A stretch of 40,246 nucleotides of DNA, from positions 1-40,246 of the forward strand of contig NZ_VJZE01000028.1 in assembly GCF_009377205.1 (NCBI RefSeq), given 5' to 3'. The translations under genes were made by a program, and so were the position numbers. The notes under the pieces are model-generated. The model did no database searches. It worked only from the letters and a program-made list of their open reading frames with translations, and was not told the DNA's origin. The stretch's first letter is position 1, and each line of letters starts with the position of its first letter. Below, piece after piece: positions 24,150 to 32,279 of this stretch. Origin of the DNA: Streptomyces phyllanthi (lineage in GTDB: Bacteria > Actinomycetota > Actinomycetes > Streptomycetales > Streptomycetaceae).

Positions 24150-25238
24150 ATGCAGGAAGCGACCCCTGCCCCCCGCTCCGGCGGAGGACCGCAGGCTCCG
24201 AGGACCGTCAGTATCCGGGACGTCGCCGAGAAGGCGGGCGTGTCCCACCAGACCGTCTCCCGGGTCGTCAACGGCCACCCCCGGGTCAAGGAGTCGACCC
24301 GGGCTCGGGTCCTGGACGTCATCGCCGAGACGGGCTATACGCCCAACCGGATGGCCCGGGCACTGGCCGGCGGTGCGGTGCGCTCGGTGACCGTGCTGAC
24401 CTCCGACACCTCCTTGTACGGCGCCTCGGCGACCCTGAAGGGCATCGAGGAGGCGGCGAGGGCGGCTGACTTCGCGGTCGGGATCAGCGTGCTCGACACC
24501 GGCTCGCCCCACCAGCCCGCGGATGTCGCGTCCCGGGTCAGCCGGCCGGGGGAGGCGGTGCTGGTGATCGCCTTCGACGCACCGGGTGTACGGGCATGGC
24601 AGGCACTGCCCGCCGGGTTCCCGGCAGCGGCGGCGGTGGAAAGGCCCGAGGACGGCCGCCCCGGTGACCGGCCCCAGCTCTGGCTGGACGACCGGGCCGC
24701 CGCCGCTCAGGCCACCCGTCATCTCCTGAACCTCGGCCACGAGACCGTGCACTACCTGGCGATCCCGTCTTCCACCTCCCGCAGCGGCCAGCGCACCGAG
24801 GGCTGGCGCGACGCCCTGCGGGTGGCCGGCAAGCCCCTCCCGGAACCGCTCGACGCAGGCTGGAGCCCCCGCTCCGGCTACCTCGCCGCCCGCTCGCTGC
24901 TGGTCGACCCCTCGGTCACGGCCGTGCTCTGTGGCAACGACGACCTGGCACTCGGCGTGCTCCGCGCGGCCAGGGAGGCGGGCCGTGACGTGCCGGACGA
25001 CCTGAGCGTGGTGGGCTTCGACGACGCCCCCCATGCCGCCTACGCACACCCCGCCCTGACCACCGTCCGCCTCGACTTCGAGGGCCTCGGCCGGGGCTGC
25101 TTCGGCCTGCTTCACCGGCTCCTCGAGCCCGATACCGCCCCGGCCCTGCCGCTGTGGGCCGAGCCGGAGCTGATCGTGCGGGAGAGCAGCGGCCCGGCTC
25201 CGATACGGCGGGACCGGCGGGACCGGCCCAAGGACTGA
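24150..25238 (+). CDS. LacI-family transcriptional regulator
   Basis: From ATG 24150 the protein has 362 residues. The helix-turn-helix is at residues 20-42 (VSIRDVAEKAGVSHQTVSRV), with the hinge helix near YTPNRMARALAGG, followed by a periplasmic-binding-protein-like sugar domain ending in the typical CGNDDLALGVLRAAREAGRD, VPDDLSVVGFDDAPHA and ALTTVRLDF. GAGGAA at 24134-24139 gives a ribosome site for this ATG. It is divergent from the alpha-galactosidase gene, and the shared operators suggest it represses both until galactoside-derived sugar is present. That role is inference from layout. Confidence 0.93.
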   Translation: MQEATPAPRSGGGPQAPRTVSIRDVAEKAGVSHQTVSRVVNGHPRVKESTRARVLDVIAETGYTPNRMARALAGGAVRSVTVLTSDTSLYGASATLKGIEEAARAADFAVGISVLDTGSPHQPADVASRVSRPGEAVLVIAFDAPGVRAWQALPAGFPAAAAVERPEDGRPGDRPQLWLDDRAAAAQATRHLLNLGHETVHYLAIPSSTSRSGQRTEGWRDALRVAGKPLPEPLDAGWSPRSGYLAARSLLVDPSVTAVLCGNDDLALGVLRAAREAGRDVPDDLSVVGFDDAPHAAYAHPALTTVRLDFEGLGRGCFGLLHRLLEPDTAPALPLWAEPELIVRESSGPAPIRRDRRDRPKD

Positions 25239-25739
25239 ACTCCTCGGCGCCATCGGTGACGCCCTTGGTGCCGTACCCGCAGGGGCGCTCCGGCCCGGGA
25301 TCGTTGACCGCCAGGGCCGGGGCGTGCGGATGTCCGCTGATCTCCGCCGGGCGGAACCGCAGTGGGGCCTCGGGGGCTGCGCCGCCCGCCGGAGTGACGT
25401 AACCGGGTACGGCGTCGCCGTGGATGAGACGGAAGTCCTCTGGGCCGGCCACTGCCCCAGTTCCGGACGGGGTGCATCGATGTCTGGACGCGCCCTCCCG
25501 ATGTCGTTGCGGCTGGTCGGTGAGGACGGGGAGCCGGTTTGCCGACGGGTGCGATCGCCGGCAGGAGGCGGCAACGACGACGCCTCGTCGTGGACCCGGC
25601 CCGGCCACCCCGGTTCGGAGCTCACGCGTTCATGACGCCAATGACGGCCGGTGTGCCGGTACGCCGGCTCTCCCGGTGACGCCCCGAAGGCTTCGCCGCG
25701 CGGCCGGCGTACCCATTGACCCGCCACCGACGCGGTCGC
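25239..25739. other. 500-bp stretch with a leftward protein-like remnant and a terminator
   Basis: No intact gene was found. On the minus strand, from about 25450 to 25245, the frame gives EDFRLIHGDAVPGYVTPAGG, APEAPLRFRPAEISGHPHAP and ALAVNDPGPERPCGYGTKGV, which looks like real protein sequence (an enzyme C-terminus perhaps) but has no recognisable family, no start and runs into the LacI 3' end. The rest is Arg/Pro-rich noise apart from the hairpin at 25658-25713. Confidence 0.4.
25658..25713 (-). terminator. terminator of the alginate-lyase-family gene
   Basis: GGTACGCCGGC (25658-25668) pairs perfectly with GCCGGCGTACC (25703-25713). The 34-base loop contains a second stem, CGAAG-G-CTTCG. 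The structure lies 27 bases past the stop of the leftward gene. Confidence 0.65.
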
Positions 25740-27005
25740 TCACCCCGCGATCGAGTCCAACTGCTCCGCCGCGGGCCTCAGCTCCCAGAGGTCACCGCCG
25801 GGCGGCGGCTCCAGTCGGGCCACCGCCGCCCGCGCCTCGGGATCCCCGGCGTCCGCCGCCGCGTGCACCACGTCGGTGGCCGCGTACCGGCGGAACTCCA
25901 GGTCCGGATGCGGCCACGGCGCGGCTCCGGAGGCGGCGGGCAGCAGGTAGTCGACTGCCTTGAACAGGCTTTGCCCGTCTGGCCCCTCGTACGACCACAG
26001 GTTCACTCCCACATGCCGTCCGACGGCGGCCAGGCGTGTGTGCGCGACCAGGGCGAACGTCGAGTAGTGCCAGCTCCGCGTCCGGGTGAGCTCCTGCGGC
26101 TGGCTGCCATCCGCGGCGATCTGCGGGTCGATGCGCCTGGCGCGGGCGTCGAGGACGATCCGGCGCGTCAGCGCCCGGTCGCCGGTCGCGTGGGCGAGAG
26201 CGGCGAGTTGCATGTCGTAGAAGGTGCCGTGGTTGTTCTTCGCGGCGCCTTCCTCCTTGCCGAAGGCGCTGTTCATCAGCCAGTCGCGGAAGTCGACGTT
26301 CCACGCGCGCATCGCGGAGCGGTCCTGACGGGTCCAGCCCGGGGCCCCCGTGTCGAGGATCGCGATCGCGTCGAGGACGCTGGTGAAGGACTGCGAGAAG
26401 TCGATGATGCCGATCGCCCGGCCGTCGTACTTGCAGGGGATGAACTGGGCGTGGTTCAGGTGGGGGTTCATCCGGGTGGCCGGGTCGAGGAACCAGGTGC
26501 GCAGCACCGATGCGGCCTTCTCCGCGTACTTCCGCTCGCCGGTGTAGTACCAGGCGAGGGAGAGGTCGTACGTGGAGTCGAAGACCTTCTCCACGTCCTG
26601 GCGGTCGGTTCCGGTGTCGACCTCCGGATTGCGCTCGCCGTCGCGCTGGACGTACGGGCAGCCCCAGGGGTTGTCGGTGGTCCCGGGCTGCGAGGGCCAC
26701 CAGTACGGGGCCTGGCTGAGGTAGTCGTGGACGTCACCGCCGGGCGCGGGCCGCGGCTTGTCGACGACGGTCCAGGGCCCCTTGTCGAGCCAGGTGTCGG
26801 CGCGTGTCGTCAACTGCCCGAGGGTACGTCGCAGTCGCTGATCGCCGCGGTCGAGCCGGAGCTTCGTCTGCTGCAGCCGCACGCCGTCGAGGACCGTGGT
26901 CCTCGGGATCCCCGGCGCCTGGTGGGCCGAGGCGGTGGGGAGGACGACCGCCGTGAAGGTGGCGACCGCCACCAGCAGGGCGGCGAAGCGAGGTCTTGCA
27001 CTCAT
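25740..27005 (-). CDS. secreted alginate lyase family protein
   Basis: The 421-residue precursor has a signal peptide (ARPRFAALLVAVATFTAVVL, cleavage near ASA-HQ) and an alpha-helical toroid of the Alginate_lyase superfamily. Family marks are DYLSQAPYWWPSQPG, GCPYVQRDGERNPE, LNHAQFIPCKYDGRAIGIID, the catalytic-region KNNHGTFYDMQ and RSWHYSTFAL, where Asn, His and Tyr act in beta-elimination. Members cleave alginate or other polyuronates such as glucuronan; the precise substrate cannot be read from sequence. GGAGAG on the minus strand sits 4-6 bases before ATG 27005, so the TTG four codons upstream is not used. It lies in a polysaccharide-degrading neighbourhood with the alpha-galactosidase. 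Confidence 0.9.
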   Translation of the reverse strand: MSARPRFAALLVAVATFTAVVLPTASAHQAPGIPRTTVLDGVRLQQTKLRLDRGDQRLRRTLGQLTTRADTWLDKGPWTVVDKPRPAPGGDVHDYLSQAPYWWPSQPGTTDNPWGCPYVQRDGERNPEVDTGTDRQDVEKVFDSTYDLSLAWYYTGERKYAEKAASVLRTWFLDPATRMNPHLNHAQFIPCKYDGRAIGIIDFSQSFTSVLDAIAILDTGAPGWTRQDRSAMRAWNVDFRDWLMNSAFGKEEGAAKNNHGTFYDMQLAALAHATGDRALTRRIVLDARARRIDPQIAADGSQPQELTRTRSWHYSTFALVAHTRLAAVGRHVGVNLWSYEGPDGQSLFKAVDYLLPAASGAAPWPHPDLEFRRYAATDVVHAAADAGDPEARAAVARLEPPPGGDLWELRPAAEQLDSIAG

Positions 27006-27055
27006 CGAGCTCTCCAATCATCCATGTGAACGGAGTTCATGAGAAAGACCGCGTG

Positions 27056-27084
27056 AGCGTAGGGGCAGCTGGTCGACGGTGCAA
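27056..27084 (-). promoter_or_regulatory. promoter of the alginate-lyase-family gene
   Basis: On the minus strand TTGCAC (27079-27084), 17 bases and TACGCT (27056-27061) form a -35/-10 pair. Transcription would start near 27049, giving a leader of about 45 bases with the GGAGAG ribosome site. Confidence 0.45.
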
Positions 27085-27097
27085 TGCATCACATGCA
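27085..27097. promoter_or_regulatory. TGCAT-CAC-ATGCA inverted repeat next to the -35
   Basis: A perfect 5-3-5 inverted repeat directly abuts the -35 of the lyase promoter on its upstream side. The position suits an activator or a GntR-type repressor. The remaining bases of the 310-base intergenic region up to 27315 show nothing notable except the AAAGGGAA ribosome site of the next gene. Confidence 0.4.
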
Positions 27098-27315
27098 ACA
27101 CGTAGTGGTTCATGGATGCGTCGCTTGGCCACACAGGTGTTCAACCGGCGCACGGGTGCACATAGGAGCGAGCGGACAGCAAGCGACAGTGGGGCCGCGC
27201 CTGGGGCCGGCCGGGCGGGCAGGACGCCCGGTCCGAACCGCGTACGCCGCCGACGCGCGGTTGTCAGTGGCGGGTGTCACGCTGATGTGACAAGGACCTG
27301 CGAAAGGGAACTGCC

Positions 27316-28113
27316 GTGATCACCACTGACCTCACTCCCGGCTCCCCCTGCTGGCTCGACCTCGGTGCCCCCGACGTCCGGGCCGCCGCGGCCTTCTACA
27401 GCGCGGTGCTCGGCTGGGAGTACCAGCCCATGGGCGAGGGGGAGGACATGGAAGGCGGGATGTTCCAGAAGGACGGCAAGACCGTCGCCGGGCTCGGCAG
27501 ACTCACCGAGGAGGGTGCGCGCTCGGCCTGGATGATCTACTACAGCGTCACCGACGCCGACGCCACGACCCAGGCCGTGCAGCGCGCGGGCGGCACGGTG
27601 CGGGTGGCGCCGAGGGACCTCGACGACTGGGGCCGGATGGCGCAGTACAGCGACCCGGCGGGAGGCCAGTTCGCCGTCTGGCAGGCGGGGAGGAACACGG
27701 GCTTCGAGCTGGCGGACGAGACGGGCTCGCTGTCCTGGACCGAGCTGTACACGAGCGACGCCGCGGCCTCCAAGGAGTTCTACGGCGATGTCTTCGGCTG
27801 GCAGTACGGCGACATGGAGCTGCCGGGCGGCGGAGGCACGTACACCCTCATCACCCCCGCCGGGCTTCCCGAGGAGCGCATGCAGGGCGGCCTCATGGAG
27901 GTCAGCAAGGACGACCTCGCCCTGACGCACGGGCGGCCGTACTGGCACCCGGTCTTCGCCGTCGCCGACTGCGACACCGCCGTCACCAGGGTCACCGAGA
28001 ACGGCGGCAGCGTGCAGATGGGACCGGAGGACGCGGAGGGCGTCGGTCGGCTGGCCGTCTGCCTCGACCCGTCGGACGCGGACTTCGTGGTGCTCACCCC
28101 GTCGCGGAGCTGA
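27316..28113 (+). CDS. two-domain VOC (glyoxalase/dioxygenase fold) family protein
   Basis: The 265-residue protein contains two VOC modules in tandem. The first begins at CWLDLGAPDVRAAAAFYSAV and LGWEY and ends at YSDPAGGQFAVWQ; the second begins at SWTELYTSDAAASKEFYGDV and FGWQYGD and ends at LAVCLDPSDADFVVLTP. The layout is that of the common Streptomyces 27-kDa VOC proteins annotated as hydroxylases, without proven substrates. GTG 27316 has AAAGGGAA 6-8 bases upstream. The gene is monocistronic, with a strong bidirectional hairpin after it. Confidence 0.92.
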   Translation: MITTDLTPGSPCWLDLGAPDVRAAAAFYSAVLGWEYQPMGEGEDMEGGMFQKDGKTVAGLGRLTEEGARSAWMIYYSVTDADATTQAVQRAGGTVRVAPRDLDDWGRMAQYSDPAGGQFAVWQAGRNTGFELADETGSLSWTELYTSDAAASKEFYGDVFGWQYGDMELPGGGGTYTLITPAGLPEERMQGGLMEVSKDDLALTHGRPYWHPVFAVADCDTAVTRVTENGGSVQMGPEDAEGVGRLAVCLDPSDADFVVLTPSRS

Positions 28114-28136
28114 GCCCCTTCCCACGCGTCCGCCAA

Positions 28137-28179
28137 GGTCAGAGGCCGTGTCGGCATGGTCCGACACGGCCTCTTGACC
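28137..28179. terminator. bidirectional terminator between VOC and ABC ATPase genes
   Basis: GGTCAGAGGCCGTGTCGG (28137-28154) pairs with CCGACACGGCCTCTTGACC (28161-28179): 18 base pairs with one bulged base and a 6-base loop. It serves both the rightward VOC gene and the leftward ABC operon, whose last stop is at 28205. Confidence 0.9.
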
Positions 28180-28204
28180 ATTCCTGGTACCCCGACAGGA
28201 CCGT

Positions 28205-29335
28205 CTAGTCCTGCGTGAGCAGATACGCCCGCTCCGGGTCGAGGCTGACGTCGACATTCGTGCCTTCCGCCAGCGCCTCCCGCGGGTCGACGCCCGGCTC
28301 GGTGACCGTGATGGTGCCGCCGGTCGTCTCCACCTCGTAGTCGATCGTCGGTCCGTGGAAGGTGGAGCGGAGCACCACACCCATGCCGGTGCCGGCGTCG
28401 GTGACCGCGGACAGCCGGACCGTTTCCGGGCGCACCATCAGGTACGCGCCGGTGGCCCCGGCCGTCACCTTGGGATGCGCGGCGACGGTGAGCTGCCGCC
28501 CGAGCACGGTGACGGTGACCCCGCTGCCGCCGACCCGCTCGGGCACCGCCTCCAGGAAGTTCGCCCGGCCGATGAAGTCGGCGACGAACACGCTGGCCGG
28601 CCGGGCGTAGATCTCGCCCGGTGCGGCGGCCTGCTCCACCCTGCCCTTGTTCATCACCACGATCCGGTCGGACATGCTCATCGCCTCGTCCTGGTCGTGG
28701 GTGACATAGATGCTGGTGATGCCGAACATCTTCTGGATGCGCCGGATCTCCGCCCGCATCGCGTCCCGCAGCTTCGCGTCCAGATTGGACAGCGGCTCGT
28801 CGAACAGCAGGACCTTCGGCTGCACCACCAGGGCGCGGGCCAGCGCCACCCGCTGCTGCTGGCCGCCGGACAGCTCGTGCGGGCTGCGGTCCTCGAGACC
28901 GACCAGGTTCATGCTGGTGACGGCCATCCTCATGCTGGTGGCGATGTCGTCGCGAGTACGCCGCTGCAGCCGCATCCCGTAGGCGATGTTCTCCGCCACG
29001 GTCATGTGCGGGAACAGCGCGTAACTCTGGAACACCATCGCCATGGGCCTGCGCTGCGGCGGTATGCCGTCGATGGCCCTGCCGTCGAGCAGGATGCTGC
29101 CGCTGGAGGAGTCCTCGAAACCCGCCACCATCCGCAGGGTGGTCGTCTTGCCGCAGCCAGACGGGCCGAGCAGGGTGATGAACTCCCCGGGCTCGACATC
29201 GAGCGAGACCCTGTCGACGGCGGTCACCGTGCCGGAGCGGCCGGTGAACCGCTTGGTCAGGGCGTCGAGCCGCAGATGTCCGCTGTCGGCCTCGCGCGGT
29301 GGCGCGGTGGTGAGTTCGGGCGCGGCGGCGGTCAT
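28205..29335 (-). CDS. ABC importer ATP-binding protein (Fbp/Afu/PhnT-type)
   Basis: The 376-residue protein has Walker A GPSGCGKT (57-64), signature LSGGQ (155-159), Walker B LLFDEP (176-181) and a C-terminal TOBE domain starting near residue 290. The sequence groups with ATPases of ferric-ion, polyamine, phosphonate or hexose-phosphate importers. It is the last gene of a coupled set: its start overlaps the permease stop by ATGA. Energy supply to the permease at 29332-31080 is the clear role; the substrate depends on the binding protein. Confidence 0.93.
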   Translation of the reverse strand: MTAAAPELTTAPPREADSGHLRLDALTKRFTGRSGTVTAVDRVSLDVEPGEFITLLGPSGCGKTTTLRMVAGFEDSSSGSILLDGRAIDGIPPQRRPMAMVFQSYALFPHMTVAENIAYGMRLQRRTRDDIATSMRMAVTSMNLVGLEDRSPHELSGGQQQRVALARALVVQPKVLLFDEPLSNLDAKLRDAMRAEIRRIQKMFGITSIYVTHDQDEAMSMSDRIVVMNKGRVEQAAAPGEIYARPASVFVADFIGRANFLEAVPERVGGSGVTVTVLGRQLTVAAHPKVTAGATGAYLMVRPETVRLSAVTDAGTGMGVVLRSTFHGPTIDYEVETTGGTITVTEPGVDPREALAEGTNVDVSLDPERAYLLTQD

Positions 29336-31080
29336 GACTTCTGCCTTTCGGAGGTGGCGGTGCGCTGCAGGGCGGCGCCGGTGCCGACGAGGACGCGGAT
29401 GAGCGCGAAGCCCGCCAGCACCAGTGCGGTCAGCACGGTGCAGTAGGCGAAGGCGACGCCGTACCGGCCCGTGCTGGCGGCGCTGAGGACCTGAGACGTG
29501 ATGATCTTCGTCTGGGGTGTGACCAGCAGGACGATCGTCGAGACGGAGGTCATGCTGCGGGCGAAGCTGTAGCTCAGTCCGGTGAGCAGCGCGGGACGGA
29601 TGAGCGGCAGGGTCACCCGTCGGAAGGTCTGCAGCGGACTGGCCCCCAGGTCCGTCGACGCCTGCTCGATATACGGGTGCAGCTGGGTGAGCGAGGCCAC
29701 CGCGGTGCGCTGGCCCGCCGGGATGCTGCGGACGACGTACGCCAGGACGATGGCGACCGCGCCACCGGCGATGGCGCTACCTCCGACCAGGCTGGGGATC
29801 GCGTGGACCGGGCCGATCCACCGGTCCGGCCGGTAGGCCAGCACGAACCCGATGCCCAGTACGGTGCCGGGGACGGCGACGCCCAGGGTGCCGCCGAGGT
29901 CGAGCAGCCAGGCCGTGCGGTCCAGGTGCCGTACGACCAGCCAGGCGATGACCAGTCCGACGAGGCCGGCGACGGGCGTGGCGATGGCGGCGAACATGAG
30001 CGTGTCCAGCACCGCCTCGACCCCCACCCCGGCGACGACCTCTTCGAGGTAGTCGAGTGTGAACGTGTTGTCGATGCCGAAGACCCGCGTCATCGAGCCG
30101 ACGATCACCGTGCCGTAGAGGCTGAGGATCACCGCGGCGGCCAGCAGAGCCAGCGCGTAGACCGGCCACCGTGCCCAGCCGGTGATCGGATGGACGCTGC
30201 CGGAGGGACGGCCGGTAATGGTCGTCCGCACCTTCCGGTTCATCCACCGGCGCTGCGCGAAGTACATCGCCAGCGACGGCACCAGCAGGATCACGCAGTA
30301 GACCGCGGCGCCGGTGACGTCGTACTCGCCGGTGACCGCCAGATAGGCGCGGCCGGCGAGGACGGTGTAGTCACCGCCCAGCACCAGCGGGTTGGCCAGG
30401 TCGGCGATCGCCTCGACGAACAGCAGCAGGAACGGGGCGACCAGACCGGGCGCCACCAGCGGCAGGATCAGCGTGCGCAGGACCTGCCACCGGGAGGCGC
30501 CCATGTTCATGGCGGCCTCCTCGAGCGCCGGGTCCAGGGCGCGCAGCATGCCGAGCAGCCCCAGGTACGCCACGGGGAAGAGCGACAGCGACAGCACGAA
30601 CACGAGCCCGTCCAGGCCGTAGATGTCGTACTCCACACCGAACACGCCGTTGCTGATGACACCGCGCCGGCCGTACAGCACGACCGTGGCGGTGGCGATC
30701 GCGAAGGGCGGGCTCACGATCGGCATCAGCGCGATGACGTGCAGGATCTTCTTCCCCGGCACATCGAGCCGGGCCTGGACGAACGCGAACAGGAAGCCGA
30801 GCGCCGTACCGCAGAGGCCGACGAGAGTGCCGAGCACCAGAGTGTTGCGCAGGACGGCGAGGTCGACCCACGAGGTGAAGAACTCCGTGTAGCGGGGCAG
30901 CGCGTCGGGCGAGAACGCGGTGGCGAGCACCGCGACCAGCGGTACGACCGCGCCGATCGCCACGAGTACGGCGACGGCGGCGATCAGGCCCCGGACGCCC
31001 AGGTCGGACCGGCGGCGCCGCGGCGGAGCCGCCACCTCGGGGGAGGTGGACGGCCCGCTGTCGGTGAGCGTCGTGGTCAT
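29332..31080 (-). CDS. fused double permease of an Fbp/Afu-type ABC importer
   Basis: The 582-residue protein contains two BPD-type permease domains in one chain, with about twelve membrane spans. EAA loops are visible as EEAAMNMGASRWQVLRTLIL in the first half and IEQASTDLGASPLQTFRRVT in the second. This fused arrangement is typical of FbpB, AfuB and the related aminoethylphosphonate permeases. Its start overlaps the binding-protein stop by four bases and its stop overlaps the ATPase start likewise, so all three genes form one translation unit. Confidence 0.94.
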   Translation of the reverse strand: MTTTLTDSGPSTSPEVAAPPRRRRSDLGVRGLIAAVAVLVAIGAVVPLVAVLATAFSPDALPRYTEFFTSWVDLAVLRNTLVLGTLVGLCGTALGFLFAFVQARLDVPGKKILHVIALMPIVSPPFAIATATVVLYGRRGVISNGVFGVEYDIYGLDGLVFVLSLSLFPVAYLGLLGMLRALDPALEEAAMNMGASRWQVLRTLILPLVAPGLVAPFLLLFVEAIADLANPLVLGGDYTVLAGRAYLAVTGEYDVTGAAVYCVILLVPSLAMYFAQRRWMNRKVRTTITGRPSGSVHPITGWARWPVYALALLAAAVILSLYGTVIVGSMTRVFGIDNTFTLDYLEEVVAGVGVEAVLDTLMFAAIATPVAGLVGLVIAWLVVRHLDRTAWLLDLGGTLGVAVPGTVLGIGFVLAYRPDRWIGPVHAIPSLVGGSAIAGGAVAIVLAYVVRSIPAGQRTAVASLTQLHPYIEQASTDLGASPLQTFRRVTLPLIRPALLTGLSYSFARSMTSVSTIVLLVTPQTKIITSQVLSAASTGRYGVAFAYCTVLTALVLAGFALIRVLVGTGAALQRTATSERQKS

Positions 31081-32156
31081 GACTTCGGGGCCTGCGCGAC
31101 TTCTTCGTCGAACCGCTTGGTCAGCGCCGGCTTGGCCTCTCCGGCCTCGACCGCGTCGTAGTCCACGACCTTGATGCCGTCCAGGTCAACGACCTTGTCC
31201 GACACCTCGGCGTCCGGGTGGGTCGGGAACTGGTACGCCTTGACACCGGGGCCGATCTCCTGGGCCTCGGGGGTGAGCGCCCAGTCGACGAACTTCTTGG
31301 CGCTCCCGGGGTTCTTCGCGCCCCTGACCACCGCGATGCCGCCGGTCTCGTAGCCCGTGCCCTCGGACGGGAAGGTCACCTCGAGGCCGGGGAAGCCGGC
31401 CTCCTGGGTGGCTATGCAGTCGTGGGAGAAGAGGACGCCGACGGCGACCTCGCCACGTGCCGTCATCTGCGCCGGCGCCGAGCCGGACTTGGTGTACTGC
31501 AGCACGTTCGGGTGGAGCTCGCGCATGTACCTCAGCGCCTGGCTCTTGTCCCCGTCGGCCAGCTGCACCTGCGTCCACAGGGCCGTGTACGCGGTGCCCG
31601 AGGTGGACGGATGCGCGATGCCGATGTCCTTCTTCAGCTTCGGGTCGAGCAGGTCGGCCCAGGACTCCGGGGCCTTGAGCCCTTTCTCCTCCAGCAGTTC
31701 CTTGTTGCTGCAGAAGCCCAGCGCACCGACGTAGACACCGGTCCACAGACCTGAGGGGTCCTTGTACTTGTCGGGGATGGCTTTGGCGTTCGCCGACAGA
31801 TAGGGCATCAGCAGGCTCTCCTCGCCCGCGGCGGCGTACCCGTCGGCGGGCCCGCCGTACCAGACGTCGAACTCGGCGTTGTCCTTTCCGGCCTGGATAC
31901 GGGCCAGCGCCTCGCCGCTGGAGAGACGGACGAAGTCGGCCTTCACCCCGGTGGTCTTCGTGAACTGCTCCGTAGTGGCGGCGCACCACTCCTCGGTCGC
32001 CCCGCAGGCGACGTGCACCACCCCGCCGTCCTTGTCGGCGGAGACGTCACCGGCCTCGCGCGCACAGCCGCTCGCAGCCGCGACGACCACGGCCGCCAGC
32101 GCCGTCGTCAGTGTTGCGCCACGGCGCGCCCGTCTTCTCTTTGTCACGACTGTCAC
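31077..32156 (-). CDS. extracellular solute-binding lipoprotein (Fbp/Afu-type)
   Basis: The 359-residue precursor has a strongly basic N-terminus (TKRRRARRG), a hydrophobic core and the lipobox AASGC with Cys 31. The mature protein is a class II periplasmic-binding fold with DVWYGGPADGYAAAGEESLL, the hinge PSTSGTAYTALWTQVQLADG and GGIAVVRGAKNPGSAKKFVD, matching the group that includes ferric-binding FbpA and hexose-phosphate-binding AfuA. Two cysteines at EEWCAAT and FCSNK, and another at HDCIA, are present. GGAGG lies 8 bases before GTG 32156. The ligand is uncertain: iron, phosphonate or a phosphorylated sugar. The two-component genes just upstream probably control it. Confidence 0.9.
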   Translation of the reverse strand: MTVVTKRRRARRGATLTTALAAVVVAAASGCAREAGDVSADKDGGVVHVACGATEEWCAATTEQFTKTTGVKADFVRLSSGEALARIQAGKDNAEFDVWYGGPADGYAAAGEESLLMPYLSANAKAIPDKYKDPSGLWTGVYVGALGFCSNKELLEEKGLKAPESWADLLDPKLKKDIGIAHPSTSGTAYTALWTQVQLADGDKSQALRYMRELHPNVLQYTKSGSAPAQMTARGEVAVGVLFSHDCIATQEAGFPGLEVTFPSEGTGYETGGIAVVRGAKNPGSAKKFVDWALTPEAQEIGPGVKAYQFPTHPDAEVSDKVVDLDGIKVVDYDAVEAGEAKPALTKRFDEEVAQAPKS

Positions 32157-32202
32157 GACGTTGACCTCCGCATATTCGAGCCTGAACCGGCTCGGCCGAG
32201 CG

Positions 32203-32217
32203 ATGTTGCGGCAACAT
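32203..32217. promoter_or_regulatory. ATGTTGC-G-GCAACAT palindrome at the transporter promoter
   Basis: This perfect 7-1-7 inverted repeat lies 46 bases upstream of the binding-protein start. On the minus strand TAATGT (32214-32219) overlaps its upstream end and may be the -10. No -35 was found at the right distance, which suggests an activated promoter. A repressor or the local response regulator could use it. Confidence 0.5.
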
Positions 32218-32238
32218 TAGGAGCGTGTGAACGGGGCG

Positions 32239-32279
32239 CCGGTGACGGCGCAGTGAGCCCCGGTAACAGCGCTGTCACC
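32239..32279. promoter_or_regulatory. possible response-regulator box
   Basis: CCGGTGAC (32239-32246) and CCGGTAAC (32260-32267) are direct repeats 21 bases apart, two helical turns, as OmpR-type regulators prefer. The second is part of GGTAACAGCGCTGTCACC (32262-32279), an 18-base palindrome with one mismatched pair that overlaps the regulator's stop codon. It could instead be a terminator-like structure. Confidence 0.35.

Noticed and set aside
24003..25727. 574-residue open frame on the minus strand
   Set aside because: It is antisense to the LacI gene for most of its length and Arg/Pro/Gly-rich. Only a short part in a different frame near 25245-25450 looks protein-like.
29677..31161. 494-residue open frame on the plus strand
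   Set aside because: It is antisense to the double permease, with a repetitive Asp/Gln/Arg/His make-up typical of shadow frames.
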